64,000 nucleotides of DNA from NCBI RefSeq assembly GCF_000001735.4, contig NC_003075.7, positions 12,463,001-12,527,000 on the forward strand, read 5' to 3'. This DNA is from Arabidopsis thaliana. Lineage: Eukaryota > Streptophyta > Magnoliopsida > Brassicales > Brassicaceae. Of this stretch, positions 25,242 to 36,661 are shown piece by piece (positions within the stretch are counted from its first letter, which is position 1; each line of letters starts with the position of its first letter). Made by a program: the position numbers and the translations under genes. The notes below the pieces were generated by a model. The model worked only from the letters and a program-made list of their open reading frames with translations, was not told the origin of the DNA and did no database searches.

Positions 25242-28060
25242 ATGAAATCATACAAACTTAATAACCCTAATTTACTCATCTCCACGCACACACATAATAA
25301 ACTCTTCTTATCCTCTTCTCCATTCAATCTCTTATTCTCTTTTCCTTCCTTCATATACCTTAAACAGCAACGTTCTCTGTTCTTCTTCTTCTTTTTCTTC
25401 CTCTGTTTTTCTTTCACAACTTCCATGTTGGACTCGGACACAGACACGGACTCAGGTCCTGTGGTTGCAACAACCAAACTCGTCACTTTCCTCCAGCGTG
25501 TGCAGCACACGGCACTTCGATCATACCCTAAAAAACAAACGCCTGATCCCAAATCCTACATTGATCTATCTCTCAAACGTCCCTACAGTCTCTCCACCAT
25601 CGAATCAGCCTTCGATGATCTCACGAGCGAGTCACATGACCAGCCAGTGCCAGTGGAGACGCTTGAAAAGTTCGTCAAGGAATATTTTGACGGTGCAGGG
25701 GAGGATCTGCTGCACCACGAACCAGTAGATTTCGTCTCAGATCCCTCCGGCTTCCTCTCCAACGTGGAGAACGAAGAAGTCAGAGAATGGGCGCGTGAGG
25801 TACACGGTCTTTGGAGAAATCTGAGCTGCAGAGTCTCTGACTCAGTAAGAGAGTCTGCCGACCGGCACACGCTTCTACCGTTGCCGGAACCGGTTATCAT
25901 TCCCGGTTCGAGATTCAGAGAAGTCTATTACTGGGATTCTTATTGGGTCATCAAGTAAGTCATTGTTTCCAACTTTTAAATCACAAATCAAATGTTTTTT
26001 GTTTTTTGTTATTAAATTGATTTCCTCTCCTTTCGTGTTGACTACGTAACACAAGCTAACGTGTCAGTATGTCACCGTCTTGTAACACGTGCTTTTGCAC
26101 ATGCAGAGGACTTATGACGAGTCAAATGTTCACTACCGCCAAAGGTTTAGTGACGAATCTGATGTCACTTGTGGAGACTTATGGTTACGCTTTGAACGGT
26201 GCTAGAGCTTATTATACTAACAGAAGGTAACTACAACTCTTTGTCTCTATTTGAGATTTGTCAATAACGGAGAAAATAAAATGTTTATGAGATTTATAAT
26301 GTTTTTATTGTTACAAGCCAACCACCTTTGTTGAGCTCCATGGTCTATGAAATTTATAATGTGACAAAAGATGAAGAACTTGTGAGGAAAGCAATCCCTC
26401 TGCTTCTCAAAGAGTACGAGTTTTGGAACTCAGGTTAGTTATTTAGTTAGATAGTTTAGTAACACTAGTTTGGTTTAATTCTTAGATTGAATATTGTTAT
26501 GTTTTCTTCTTTGTAGGAAAACATAAAGTGGTTATTCGAGACGCTAATGGTTATGATCACGTTTTGAGCCGTTATTATGCTATGTGGAACAAGCCAAGGC
26601 CTGAATCCTCTGTTTTCGTATGTTTCTTGTCTATTTACAAACATGTTTTCTAATTTTATTGCGAGAAAAAATGTTGACTCTTTCTCTTCATGTGTTACCA
26701 CAGGATGAAGAATCTGCTTCAGGGTTCTCGACTATGTTAGAGAAACAACGGTTCCATCGAGATATAGCCACGGCTGCTGAATCAGGATGCGATTTCAGCA
26801 CGCGATGGATGAGGTTCGATTACTTAACAAACTAATCAAGTGTAGTTCATGTTACTACTGTCACTTATACTTAAATTCTCAAAATGATAATGCAGGGATC
26901 CTCCTAATTTCACAACGATGGCTACAACATCAGTGGTTCCTGTTGATCTAAATGTTTTTCTTCTCAAGGTCTCCACTTTTCTTGATCATAATTCTCTTTG
27001 ATTACTGTTCTTGCACATATATTATGTAGATAAACGATGAATGTTATCTGTTTACCGTAGATGGAACTCGATATAGCGTTCATGATGAAGGTTTCTGGAG
27101 ATCAAAATGGTTCAGACCGTTTTGTGAAAGCGTCAAAAGCGAGAGAGAAAGCGTTTCAAACCGTGTTTTGGAACGAGAAAGCAGGGCAATGGCTGGATTA
27201 CTGGCTTTCCTCCAGTGGTGAGGTAAGCTGTTACAGAATCTTTGAATACAATTTCGGATTTCTTGATGAGGAAGCTTTTGAAAACGTGTCTGTGTCTTCA
27301 GGAATCTGAGACATGGAAGGCTGAGAACCAAAACACCAACGTCTTTGCGTCTAACTTTGCACCAATCTGGATTAATTCCATCAATTCAGGTAAAGTATCT
27401 CTACTTGTCTATGTATACACTTTATATGTTGAATTATGTATTTGAACGTTTAATTTTGCAACATGTAGATGAAAATCTTGTCAAGAAAGTTGTGACAGCT
27501 CTTAAGAACTCAGGGCTCATTGCTCCCGCTGGAATCCTAACTTCTTTGACAAACTCAGGACAACAATGGTAAATGAAGCTTGCGGTTCAAGTTTCATTTG
27601 GAATCTTGAAATTTACTTCACTAAGCATATTATCTTGATACATATGTGGTTGCACTGGAACAGGGATTCTCCGAATGGATGGGCACCGCAACAAGAGATG
27701 ATCGTCACAGGGCTCGGAAGATCGAGTGTAAAAGAAGCTAAAGAGATGGCAGAGGATATTGCAAGGAGATGGATCAAAAGCAACTATCTTGTCTACAAGA
27801 AAAGTGGGACTATACATGAGAAGCTCAAAGTTACAGAGCTTGGTGAATATGGTGGTGGAGGAGAATATATGCCACAGGTCAACTTTTCTTCTTCAACTTT
27901 CTTTTGATTTCATGAGTTTTAGGGGTCCAAATAAAAGTTTCTTGTAATGTTGACTTCATGTTTCCAAAAAATGCAGACCGGATTCGGATGGTCAAATGGA
28001 GTTATCTTAGCATTCTTGGAGGAATATGGATGGCCCTCTCATCTTAGCATTGAAGCCTAG
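25242..28060 (+). CDS. TRE1: Trehalase, membrane-anchored (glycoside hydrolase family 37)
   Basis: Hydrolyses trehalose to two glucose molecules; the plant enzyme is a plasma-membrane protein with its catalytic domain outside the cell. Eleven exons (25242-25954, 26107-26226, 26318-26433, 26517-26617, 26704-26813, 26896-26968, 27061-27222, 27302-27389, 27469-27568, 27664-27877, 27977-28060) join in frame to 626 residues, the known length. Near the N-terminus a Phe-rich hydrophobic anchor (run of eight Phe, about 46-60) suits a type II signal anchor. Signature 1 is PGSRFREVYYWDSY (221-234), signature 2 is QWDSPNGWAP (527-536), and the likely catalytic acid is D380 in ESGCDFSTRW. A GGGGEY glycine-rich motif sits near the C-terminus. 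The ATG at 25242 is the first in frame. The gene looks intact. Confidence 0.98.
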
Positions 28061-31000
28061 ATTTACTAAGTTTATTGAAAGTTAAATAACGGAATTAGAC
28101 ATTTTATGTTACAAAAACTTTGGTAGATTTGATCGTAGTGGATTATTTCTTGGGGTTTTCTGTCAGAACGTTTTAGAGTTACAAATGTTTTATGACCAAA
28201 TATTGTATATGCAAATAAAGTTAAATATAATAAGCATCTAATGGTACATGGAAAAACTGGTGGATTCAGTTGGTTAACACTTGTGAATAAGATGACAAAA
28301 AGCTTTAAGATATCTACTTTAAGTCATAATCTCTTCTCTGCCTAAACCACTTGATAGATTCTTTGAATGATGGACACTGGACAGACTAACTTCACTTTTT
28401 GATGTCACAATAGTAAATTTATAAAGTTATCAAATTTCTTTCCTCCAATATAACAGTATAATATTCAAAATAAAAAGTAAATAAGAAGGCCTTTTAACAA
28501 ACAAACAAAAAACTAAATAACAAACCAAAAAATATTATGTACTTATGTAGTACATGAAATAACAATGTTAGAGATTTGCAACTTGTCTATCTAATATATG
28601 TCAAATATATTAGTTAATAAAACAAAATTAAAAGGTTCTCTACAATGAAATACAAATGTAATTAGATTGAAAAGAAAAAGAAAAAGGAAAGGAAGCCTAA
28701 AAAGGCAAGATATATAAGCCAATAGGTCTAAGACAGAACTCTATAAAGGAAATAACAAAAAAAAATAAAGCATAACTAAACCATTGAAATTGCAGTTTAC
28801 ACTCATATATATATATTGAAAAACTTAAATTCATATTCAATAAATAAGAAAACAAAACCAAAAATGTGTAGAGTTTTCTATTTGCAAAACTCTTAATTTG
28901 GTGTAAGGGCGGGCCGAGCAAAAGAGTGACAATCATTGTAGAAGTTGTGTCCTCTTCTTTTCATTTTAAAATATCTTTAAATTGCTTTTCTATAATGTTT
29001 GGTCTGGATATTAATCTATGAGCATGTAATTCCTTCTAGGTTAAAAAATGGTTAAATTTTTTATTTAACAAACTAATTGTTACTCTAGTTAAGAAAAAAA
29101 AACTCAGTGAATATCAATATTATTGGTTGAAAAGCGCATGAAAAAAACCCCATGACAATATAGATCGATCAAAGATTGGTGAAATTCAAAATCTCCTACA
29201 TTTTAATGGGGAATGCCGGAATGCTAAGCTGCAGTTAGGCCCAAGGCTAATCGGCTTACCCACCGAAAGCCATGTTCACATACTAATAAACTGAAATTCA
29301 CATTAAAACTATGGAATCTAACACTCAAATTGGTGTTATTTGAGTTGTTGGCTTGAAATGGGTGAGTGGAAGCTGAATTATTATTCATAGAAGCTACTTA
29401 AATAAGTGATTAATGACTAATGAGTGATCAAAAAGTGGTTTATTAGTCAAATATAGTTGGCAAAAAAAGAAATATATATATCATATTGTGTTATGATTTT
29501 CGTTTAATCAGTAGTTTCATTCGTTTAAGTTAGAAAAGGTTTAGAAGTTGGAAAAAGGTGATCGTAAACAGAATCTCCATTTGGATGAATCAGATTGTAC
29601 CAAACGAATCGTAATAGAAAAATTGCAGCTTGTTTAATTTATAATTTAACTTCTTTTTATTAAAAAATACAAACCTTTTGTTATATATTATCTAGTATAG
29701 TACAACGTTCAGATTTGTGTTGGCATTACATGTTACTAAATTTTAAAACTACCGAAGAAAGTTTAGTAGTCCCACTGTTATATAAACCAACTAGTACTAC
29801 TCCTTAAAGGAATTTTTTTAGTCATCAATATTATAGTTTTCGCTTATTTATTATTATTCATGTTACTTCGTATTATCAACATTTTTAAAAAAACAGTCAA
29901 CCTACTAACTTATCGATGAACTAGACTAGAGCAACTTGAGTTCGAATTTTTTTGACACATTATATTTAGTTATTGTTTTTTATATGTTTTATGATGCTAA
30001 CTGTGATAAAATATGAGTACTAATCTTTAGTTGGTGAAGAAAACTCATATTTTAAACATGATTTGAGCTATATCGAAAATAGTCGGTTGATGTATTAAAA
30101 AACAGGGGATAATTAAGATGGCCGTAAACAATTGTTTGGAATCAGGAATACAAGTTGCAATGATATAAAAACTTTAGTTGTAGACTGTTTAATTGAAATT
30201 AAAAATACAAATAGGGTGGAAAATAATGGTCGATAGTTTAAATTATGCCAACGGATGATGCNTAGAGAATCTTCCGTCCAAGTAGGGATTGGTTTATTGC
30301 TGGTCAAAATTCATTTTCAGTTCCCAAAACCCCATGTGCATTTTCTCATTAGTCAAACTTAAAAATGTTTTACATAAAAGAACCATTTAACTTTATTTTA
30401 TAACCGTTTGCCATTAAATATTTGACTGTTCGATTATTACCATGATGACTGCGTTATTTTGAATTTTGATTATCATTTTCGTTACATTTTAAAAACGTAA
30501 TATCTGTTTATTATATTACTTGAATGTTATAAACGTAACAATGAAACACAAGCAACAAAAAATGTTTTGAGGCTTTGAGCTATTGATTTTGACAATCCTA
30601 ACCATTTGAATCATACTAATAATGTTTTTTTTTTTTCAATTTCAGCCATCCTCTTTTGTGTTAAAAAGTCAATTACCAAAATGAATTTTATAATTTTCTT
30701 CGGTGAAAATACCAATGATCAATGAAAGTAGGAGCTGGACCATGAGTACCATTAGGTGTTGAACATTTGCATTTTAACTGTTTAATTTCGCCGTGTAGAT
30801 ATGAGCCTTCTGATGTACGATTTGATGATTAACTAATCATGTTATTTTCATAATTAATTTATATTAAAGCTCAAATCAGAGGCTCAAATAGTTAATCAAA
30901 TCATTACATAAGAACACATGTAAGTGTAGAGAATGGTACGTAACATCTGTTCTCTCTTTACGGATATTGCGACTATATATATGAAAGTAGATTTCTTAAT

Positions 31001-34000
31001 GTTTTTATTTATTTCCTACTACTAATCAGTATATTTATCTTCTGTCAGCTTTGTGTTATAGTACTATAGTAGATTGATATATGTAAGCCACAAATAGTCC
31101 CATGATACCTTTTCGCTTGATAAGGAGGACGCCATTCCATTCGTTATGATGAGGAACTTTACCTTTTTCTAATTATAACGAAAGAGAAACGCATAATAAT
31201 CCAGAAAAAAATATATATAAAACGTACTTTCAAATTTTGTATATTATTGTCATATTGATAACTATTTCGATAACTACGTATTTAAAAGTATATATCAACA
31301 TCATCATGATTCTAAAGATGTACTTTGGGTTGAATGTTGAAAGTGACGATGGAAAGCATACTCAATAACCAATTTTCAGGAAATAAAATGCAGAGACGAG
31401 TGTATTACTTAAGTAAATAAGGCAGAGATGATTTCATGTGATATATTTTATTTACATAATAAATGTTAATTTTAATACACACTAAATATTGTTAATCGAC
31501 CTTCACAAATACAAATAAAAAGTATTAGTCCAAGGAAGCCGTATGTATGTAGGAAATGAAAATGGGTCCCCATTTTCGTTGGCTAGCCAATACAAGTGCT
31601 CTTAAAAGCTGATTTTCCATTATCTCTATATTTCCAATTTTTCCCTTTGTCTTAAACCGAAAGTGATTTTTACTTTTTAGTTTAAGTGGTTAAGAAAGTA
31701 ACGTTTTCAATCTTTTTTGGACAGATTTTTGCCTTTGGCATATACTCTTTAACATTGCCATGTTGATGAGGCGACAATATCGATATTTTTTTTTTTCACA
31801 AGTGTGATTGGTAATTATATGAGCCACACAACTTTTCTCATTTGGAATTCATAGTCAATCGACAGTGTCAGTTGCATAACAAAATTCATAGTTTGATCCA
31901 ATATTAGGTCATTGAACTGAAGCAAGTTTCTTATATAGAAAAGTCTCTGACAAAACTAGAGTACTCGAAGATACTAGATCAAAAAGAGTACTTTCTACAC
32001 ATTATCTCCAAGAAAAAAAAAGGTGGGTAAGAAAACACTGATTGAGAGTAAGAGTTCAATATTCACTCGAACTCACTTTTGGATAAGCGTAATCGAGCTA
32101 CCAACGTGACAATGAGCTGGAATCTTGTACTCAAGACACAACAAGGACAATACGAAAAAGGCAAGGAGGGAGAGAAGCTTTGCATCCCCAATCATCTATT
32201 GTCGTTTGTATGAAAGGGAACACACATGAAGCTCTCAGATGTGCCAAACAAGAGAGATAAAGAAAGCTTCACATAAGCATCATGGTTTTTGAATGTGTTC
32301 AAAGTTTGTAAAGAATGAGATTTTTTGTGTGAATTTGGGGATATAAACGACATGTGAATATGTGATAAACTGAATATATTAATTTCGTTCTCCTTCTACA
32401 ATTTAACAGAATTTTATTTTTATTATTTTTATCAATTTCATACTTGTAAAACTCTCTGTCCTTCTCTTATTGATATTTGATTTGATTTTTTTGTATAGTA
32501 AATATGTTCATCCGTGAGAGATGCATGTGAGCTTTATATGTTCAACAAAATTTCAAGCATATATAATCATTGGCTGAATCCTTACAAAAACTTATAACAA
32601 TATGACTTAAAAACGGTATTGGATGTTACGGAGACTGAATTATTGAAAAATAATTGATCATTAGCAAATAATAACCAAACTAATTAGTAAACAAATTAAA
32701 TATATTTTTTTGTCTATGACCGTGTTCCAAGGGAGAGGAGAAGCGATCCAGCACGCGGTGAGTAAACCTCACGTGCGTAAACCTTCTCACAAGATTCTTC
32801 TTTAACGTTTCTACGAGACTAATTACTTCCTTATTCATCCACATACCACATTGCCTCTCCTGCCGTTTTCACGTTTACTGCTCTAACTACTCGTTGTCTC
32901 CATGTACTTACTTTATATTGTCTACGGTAGTCCCAAGACCGCGCTTATTCCGAGATTGATATAGGAAATACAAGTATTTAAAAAAAATTAGGATTAGTAA
33001 ATGAGGAAAGAATAATGAGATAATGAGTGACACTAAGTATACAACTAATACGTCACGATTGTATAATTGTCCCCTACAAGTAGTCAAACCTTAGCCCTTT
33101 TGACCGTTAATATCTTGCATTTGACGATAATCTTTTCCGTGTTTTGATCTGTTTCCACTGTACAAAACTAAACGTTAATAAGCTCAGTATTGGGTACGTT
33201 AGTAAAAAATCAATCATAAAATATAAAATAATCTCACTTTAAGCTCCAACCAGAGACTGACAGCTGTTAGTTAGTTTGAATACTCAATAGTAATCAATTA
33301 GGTTTGACCAAAATAGCTTCATAAATTATTCATCAATCCAATAAGTCATTTAAGTGATAATTACCAAAAGGCACATGATAGCTCTCTAAATATAGATATA
33401 CCAAAATCAATCCATACCAAAAGTTGATGATTTCTTTCCCTCTACACCATCGATATGTTGAATAGTTTAGATTTTTTCCAATATTTGTTTAATTATTATT
33501 TATATTGCCTTTATATATCAAAAGTGAAAAAATCCAAACAAAATCTTGTCAAAGAAATTAACACTGGATAAATATTTAGTTATTTTTGGATAACTTGTTT
33601 TGAAATTGAGTTTACCATTCCAAAATCAGCTTAACTTTGTCCAAAAATAAGGAAAAAATCAGTCTATATTTAACACATGTATTCTTTGTAAAGATTAAAT
33701 CTAAAATTCTTTAAGACAAACTTGTGTTTTTTTTTCTGTATACATTGTTTCCCTAGTATTTTATGTTTCATCGTAATGCAGCATCTTTTGCTAACCTCTC
33801 TAGTAGGTTTTAAACAAGAATGAATATTGTTGACAATAATATCATAATAAAAATATTATACTGTATACAACAACTAGACCTACCACTACGAAATGATTTA
33901 AAACAAGAAGAGAGTACAAGAAGAATATGATAAATTTAATTTTAAAAAAATTCACCGATCGTATTGATAAAAAAGTTGTATCTACTTTTCTCTCTTTTTA

Positions 34001-34286
34001 CCTCATCAATTAAAAAGTTGACTATAAATAACACATTACTATTTCTTCTCTCTCGCCAGGCGGCGTTGCCTACAAAAACCTGACAATCGAAACACAGTTT
34101 TTCTGATAATAATATAGACATTTACCATTATGCCCTTCTAACTGAAAACGGCAATTACGTTCCTTGTTATTTGTTTTCTTCCTTCTCCTTCTGTTTCTTT
34201 TTTGTGGCTTTAATTTTTTTCATATTAATTCGGAAAGAGAAAGACTCTTCACTCCCATAACAGTCGCCGGTAACAGAATCACTCCG
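28061..34286. other. Gene-poor 6.2-kb intergenic region
   Basis: AT-rich DNA between TRE1 and the dehydrogenase. It contains an ambiguous base at 30262, a short higher-GC island at about 29205-29275, one candidate secreted micropeptide (32073-32195, minus) and CACGTG near 32771. Other open frames, such as 28697-28936 on the minus strand, have no motif and are not called. Confidence 0.5.
32073..32195 (-). CDS. Candidate small secreted peptide (40 aa, or first exon of a longer one)
   Basis: The minus-strand frame starts MIGDAKLLSLLAFF and has a typical signal-peptide hydrophobic core (LLSLLAFFVLSLLCL), followed by a short tail with two Cys/His positions (AHCHVG). It ends at a TGA that overlaps a strong splice-donor consensus, AA|GTGAGT, at 32075-32077. 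The stop could therefore be intronic and the protein could continue; I could not find the next exon. A TATATCC-type element lies about 150 bp upstream. I assign no family. Confidence 0.3.
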   Translation of the reverse strand: MIGDAKLLSLLAFFVLSLLCLEYKIPAHCHVGSSITLIQK

Positions 34287-36661
34287 ATGATCGAGACTGG
34301 TAAATACCTTCTCGGCGCCGCCGGTGCTAGCGGTTTCGGCTCTAAATCCACCGCCGAGGAAGTTACCGAGAACTGCGACCTTCGTTCCATCACAGCGGTT
34401 ATCACCGGTGAGTTCTTTTCCTCTCTGCTTCGTGTTTTCCGGTGAGTCGAGTCGTCAGGAGATTCTAACTAGTTGATTTGGTGATAGGTGCGACGTCGGG
34501 GATCGGAGCGGAGACGGCGAGAGTTCTGGCGAAACGAGGAGCGAGGTTGATTTTTCCGGCGAGGAATGTGAAAGCAGCGGAGGAAGCAAAAGAGAGAATC
34601 GTTTCTGAGTTTCCGGAGACAGAGATCGTCGTTATGAAGCTTGATCTTAGTTCTATCGCCTCCGTACGAAACTTCGTCGCCGATTTCGAGTCTCTTGATC
34701 TTCCTCTTAACCTTCTCATGTAAGTCTTTAATCTTCTTTTTTTCCTAAGAATCATATGCATGTATATTTACATAACTACGTGTTAATCTAAGTTCTTAAT
34801 TCGGATTAATTTGTTTTAAACATTATTGTTATGTTATGTGATTATTTTATTATTTATGCAATTGTGGAATCAGAAACAACGCAGGCAAGTTAGCACATGA
34901 ACATGCAATATCTGAAGACGGGATCGAGATGACATTTGCTACTAATTATCTAGGTATAGTAGTATTTTCCTAATTATACGATTCCCTTAGTCTATGACAG
35001 ATCTTAATTACCCTATATACTAGTATTACTTTATTGTTAATAGCCTTCTTAATTTTTTAATCCATTCACAATGATCAGGCCATTTTCTCTTGACCAATCT
35101 TTTGCTAAACAAGATGATTCAAACGGCAGAGGAAACAGGAGTTCAAGGACGTATCGTTAACGTTACGTCCGGTATTCACGGATGGTTCTCCGGCGACTTG
35201 ATCGAATATCTCCGACTCATTTCACAACCCAAGTGGTAAGTTTGTGTTATGTTCTGGTTGAGTCATGAGGTATAAATGTTTCATTCCATACTTAATTGTT
35301 ATCTATACATCAAAACTCCAAAGCAGAAGTGTAAATAATGTACCATCTACAATCCTTATATCAACCTAATAGCTAGAAGCCTAGAACTATAAATGAGAGA
35401 GTAGGATTGGTGTTCTTGAGAGGTGAATAAAAACTTGTCGAGGAATTTACTTTTTACCAAAGCAAAAAGCTGCGTAGTTGTTAATGTTTTGATTGATGAG
35501 TGACAGTAACTCGATAGGAGGGTAATAAATGGGAAAAGAGAAGTAAAAAGGTTTTGACTTTTGACCTTTGGAAAATGTAATAAATCTTTCTTTTTGGTTT
35601 TGATCGATTAGTCAATTCGATGCGACACGTGCGTATGCTCTCTCGAAGCTTGCCAACGTTTTGCATACCAAGGAGCTCTCTTCTAGACTCCAGGTCTCTT
35701 TCTCTCCCACACCTATCTCTCTTATTTACTTGCATCCATTTAATTATTCCCCCAAAAGTTAATTATTCCCAAAAAAAACTCTGAAGCATTATGGTAGAAA
35801 TTAATGTGTGTCATAATGGTCAAATTTATTGATTTTTCTTAGTGTAAAAGAAAAGAGTGAAAGGTATGGGAAGGGGACAACAAGAAACCTAGATAACTAG
35901 GAGATTTGTATTCTAACCAAATATATGAAAGTGTTAGTTAAGTCACACACTACAAAGTTTATTTTTGACTATTGACCATAGTTAGGATTTAGGACAATCA
36001 TGTGGGTCATTAGCATAAAGTGATTAAAGTTTAGTATATAAAAATAGAATCTAATTGTAAAAGAAAACAAAATTGCAGAAAATTGGAGCGAATGTTACGG
36101 TAAATTGCGTACACCCAGGAGTTGTTAGAACCCGGTTAACAAGAGACCGAGAAGGTCTATTGACAGGTTGGTTTATTTTTTTTTTTCCTCATTACCTTGT
36201 CATATTATTTTATCATGAATTATATGATCATGATTAAGATTCCAAATTATATCTATATGACTTCCTTTTGTCTTTACCTACTCAGATCTCGTCTTCTTCC
36301 TGGCTTCCAAGCTCGTTAAGACCGTCCCTCAAGTAAATAATTGTTATTTTCGTTAGTTATAAAGTTTGTAACATAATCTGTGGTGGATAAGTTATTCTTT
36401 TTGTTTTTAATCCTGTTTAAGATTATTGGATTTATGTGCTACTTTTTTTTTGTTTTGGCATGGGATTAGGCAGCAGCAACGACGTGTTACGTGGCAACAA
36501 ATCCAAGACTGGTGAACGTATCGGGAAAGTATTTTACGGATTGTAATGAAACGACACCGTCTGGACTCGGAACCAACTCCAGCGAAGCTACCAAATTATG
36601 GGCTGCTTCTGAGATTCTGGTTACTCAACATTCCAAGACCAGTTTCGACCCATGTAGCTAA
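34287..36661 (+). CDS. TIC32-like short-chain dehydrogenase/reductase (At4g24050-like)
   Basis: NAD(P)-binding Rossmann-fold oxidoreductase of the plant TIC32/retinol-dehydrogenase-like SDR group; the substrate is unknown. Eight exons (34287-34407, 34488-34719, 34874-34953, 35079-35235, 35612-35693, 36079-36166, 36286-36332, 36470-36661) join in frame to 332 residues. The cofactor motif is TGATSGIG (40-47), the structural motif NNAG is at 119-122, VTSG supplies the catalytic Ser, and YALSK (Y205, K209) supplies the catalytic Tyr and Lys. HPGVVRT follows in the expected place. The ATG at 34287 gives an N-terminus (MIETGKYLLGAAGASGFG) of the type seen in TIC32 relatives. Membership in the plastid import complex is not implied by this alone. 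Confidence 0.93.

Noticed and set aside
25217-25552. Minus-strand 111-codon frame opposite TRE1 exon 1
   Set aside because: It lies antisense to a well-supported exon, and its Lys run is just the complement of the TTC/Phe repeat.
28880-28960. Minus-strand 23-codon frame starting MKRRGHNFYN
   Set aside because: Considered as a signalling-peptide end because of its Pro-rich tail, but it has no leader and matches no known peptide motif.
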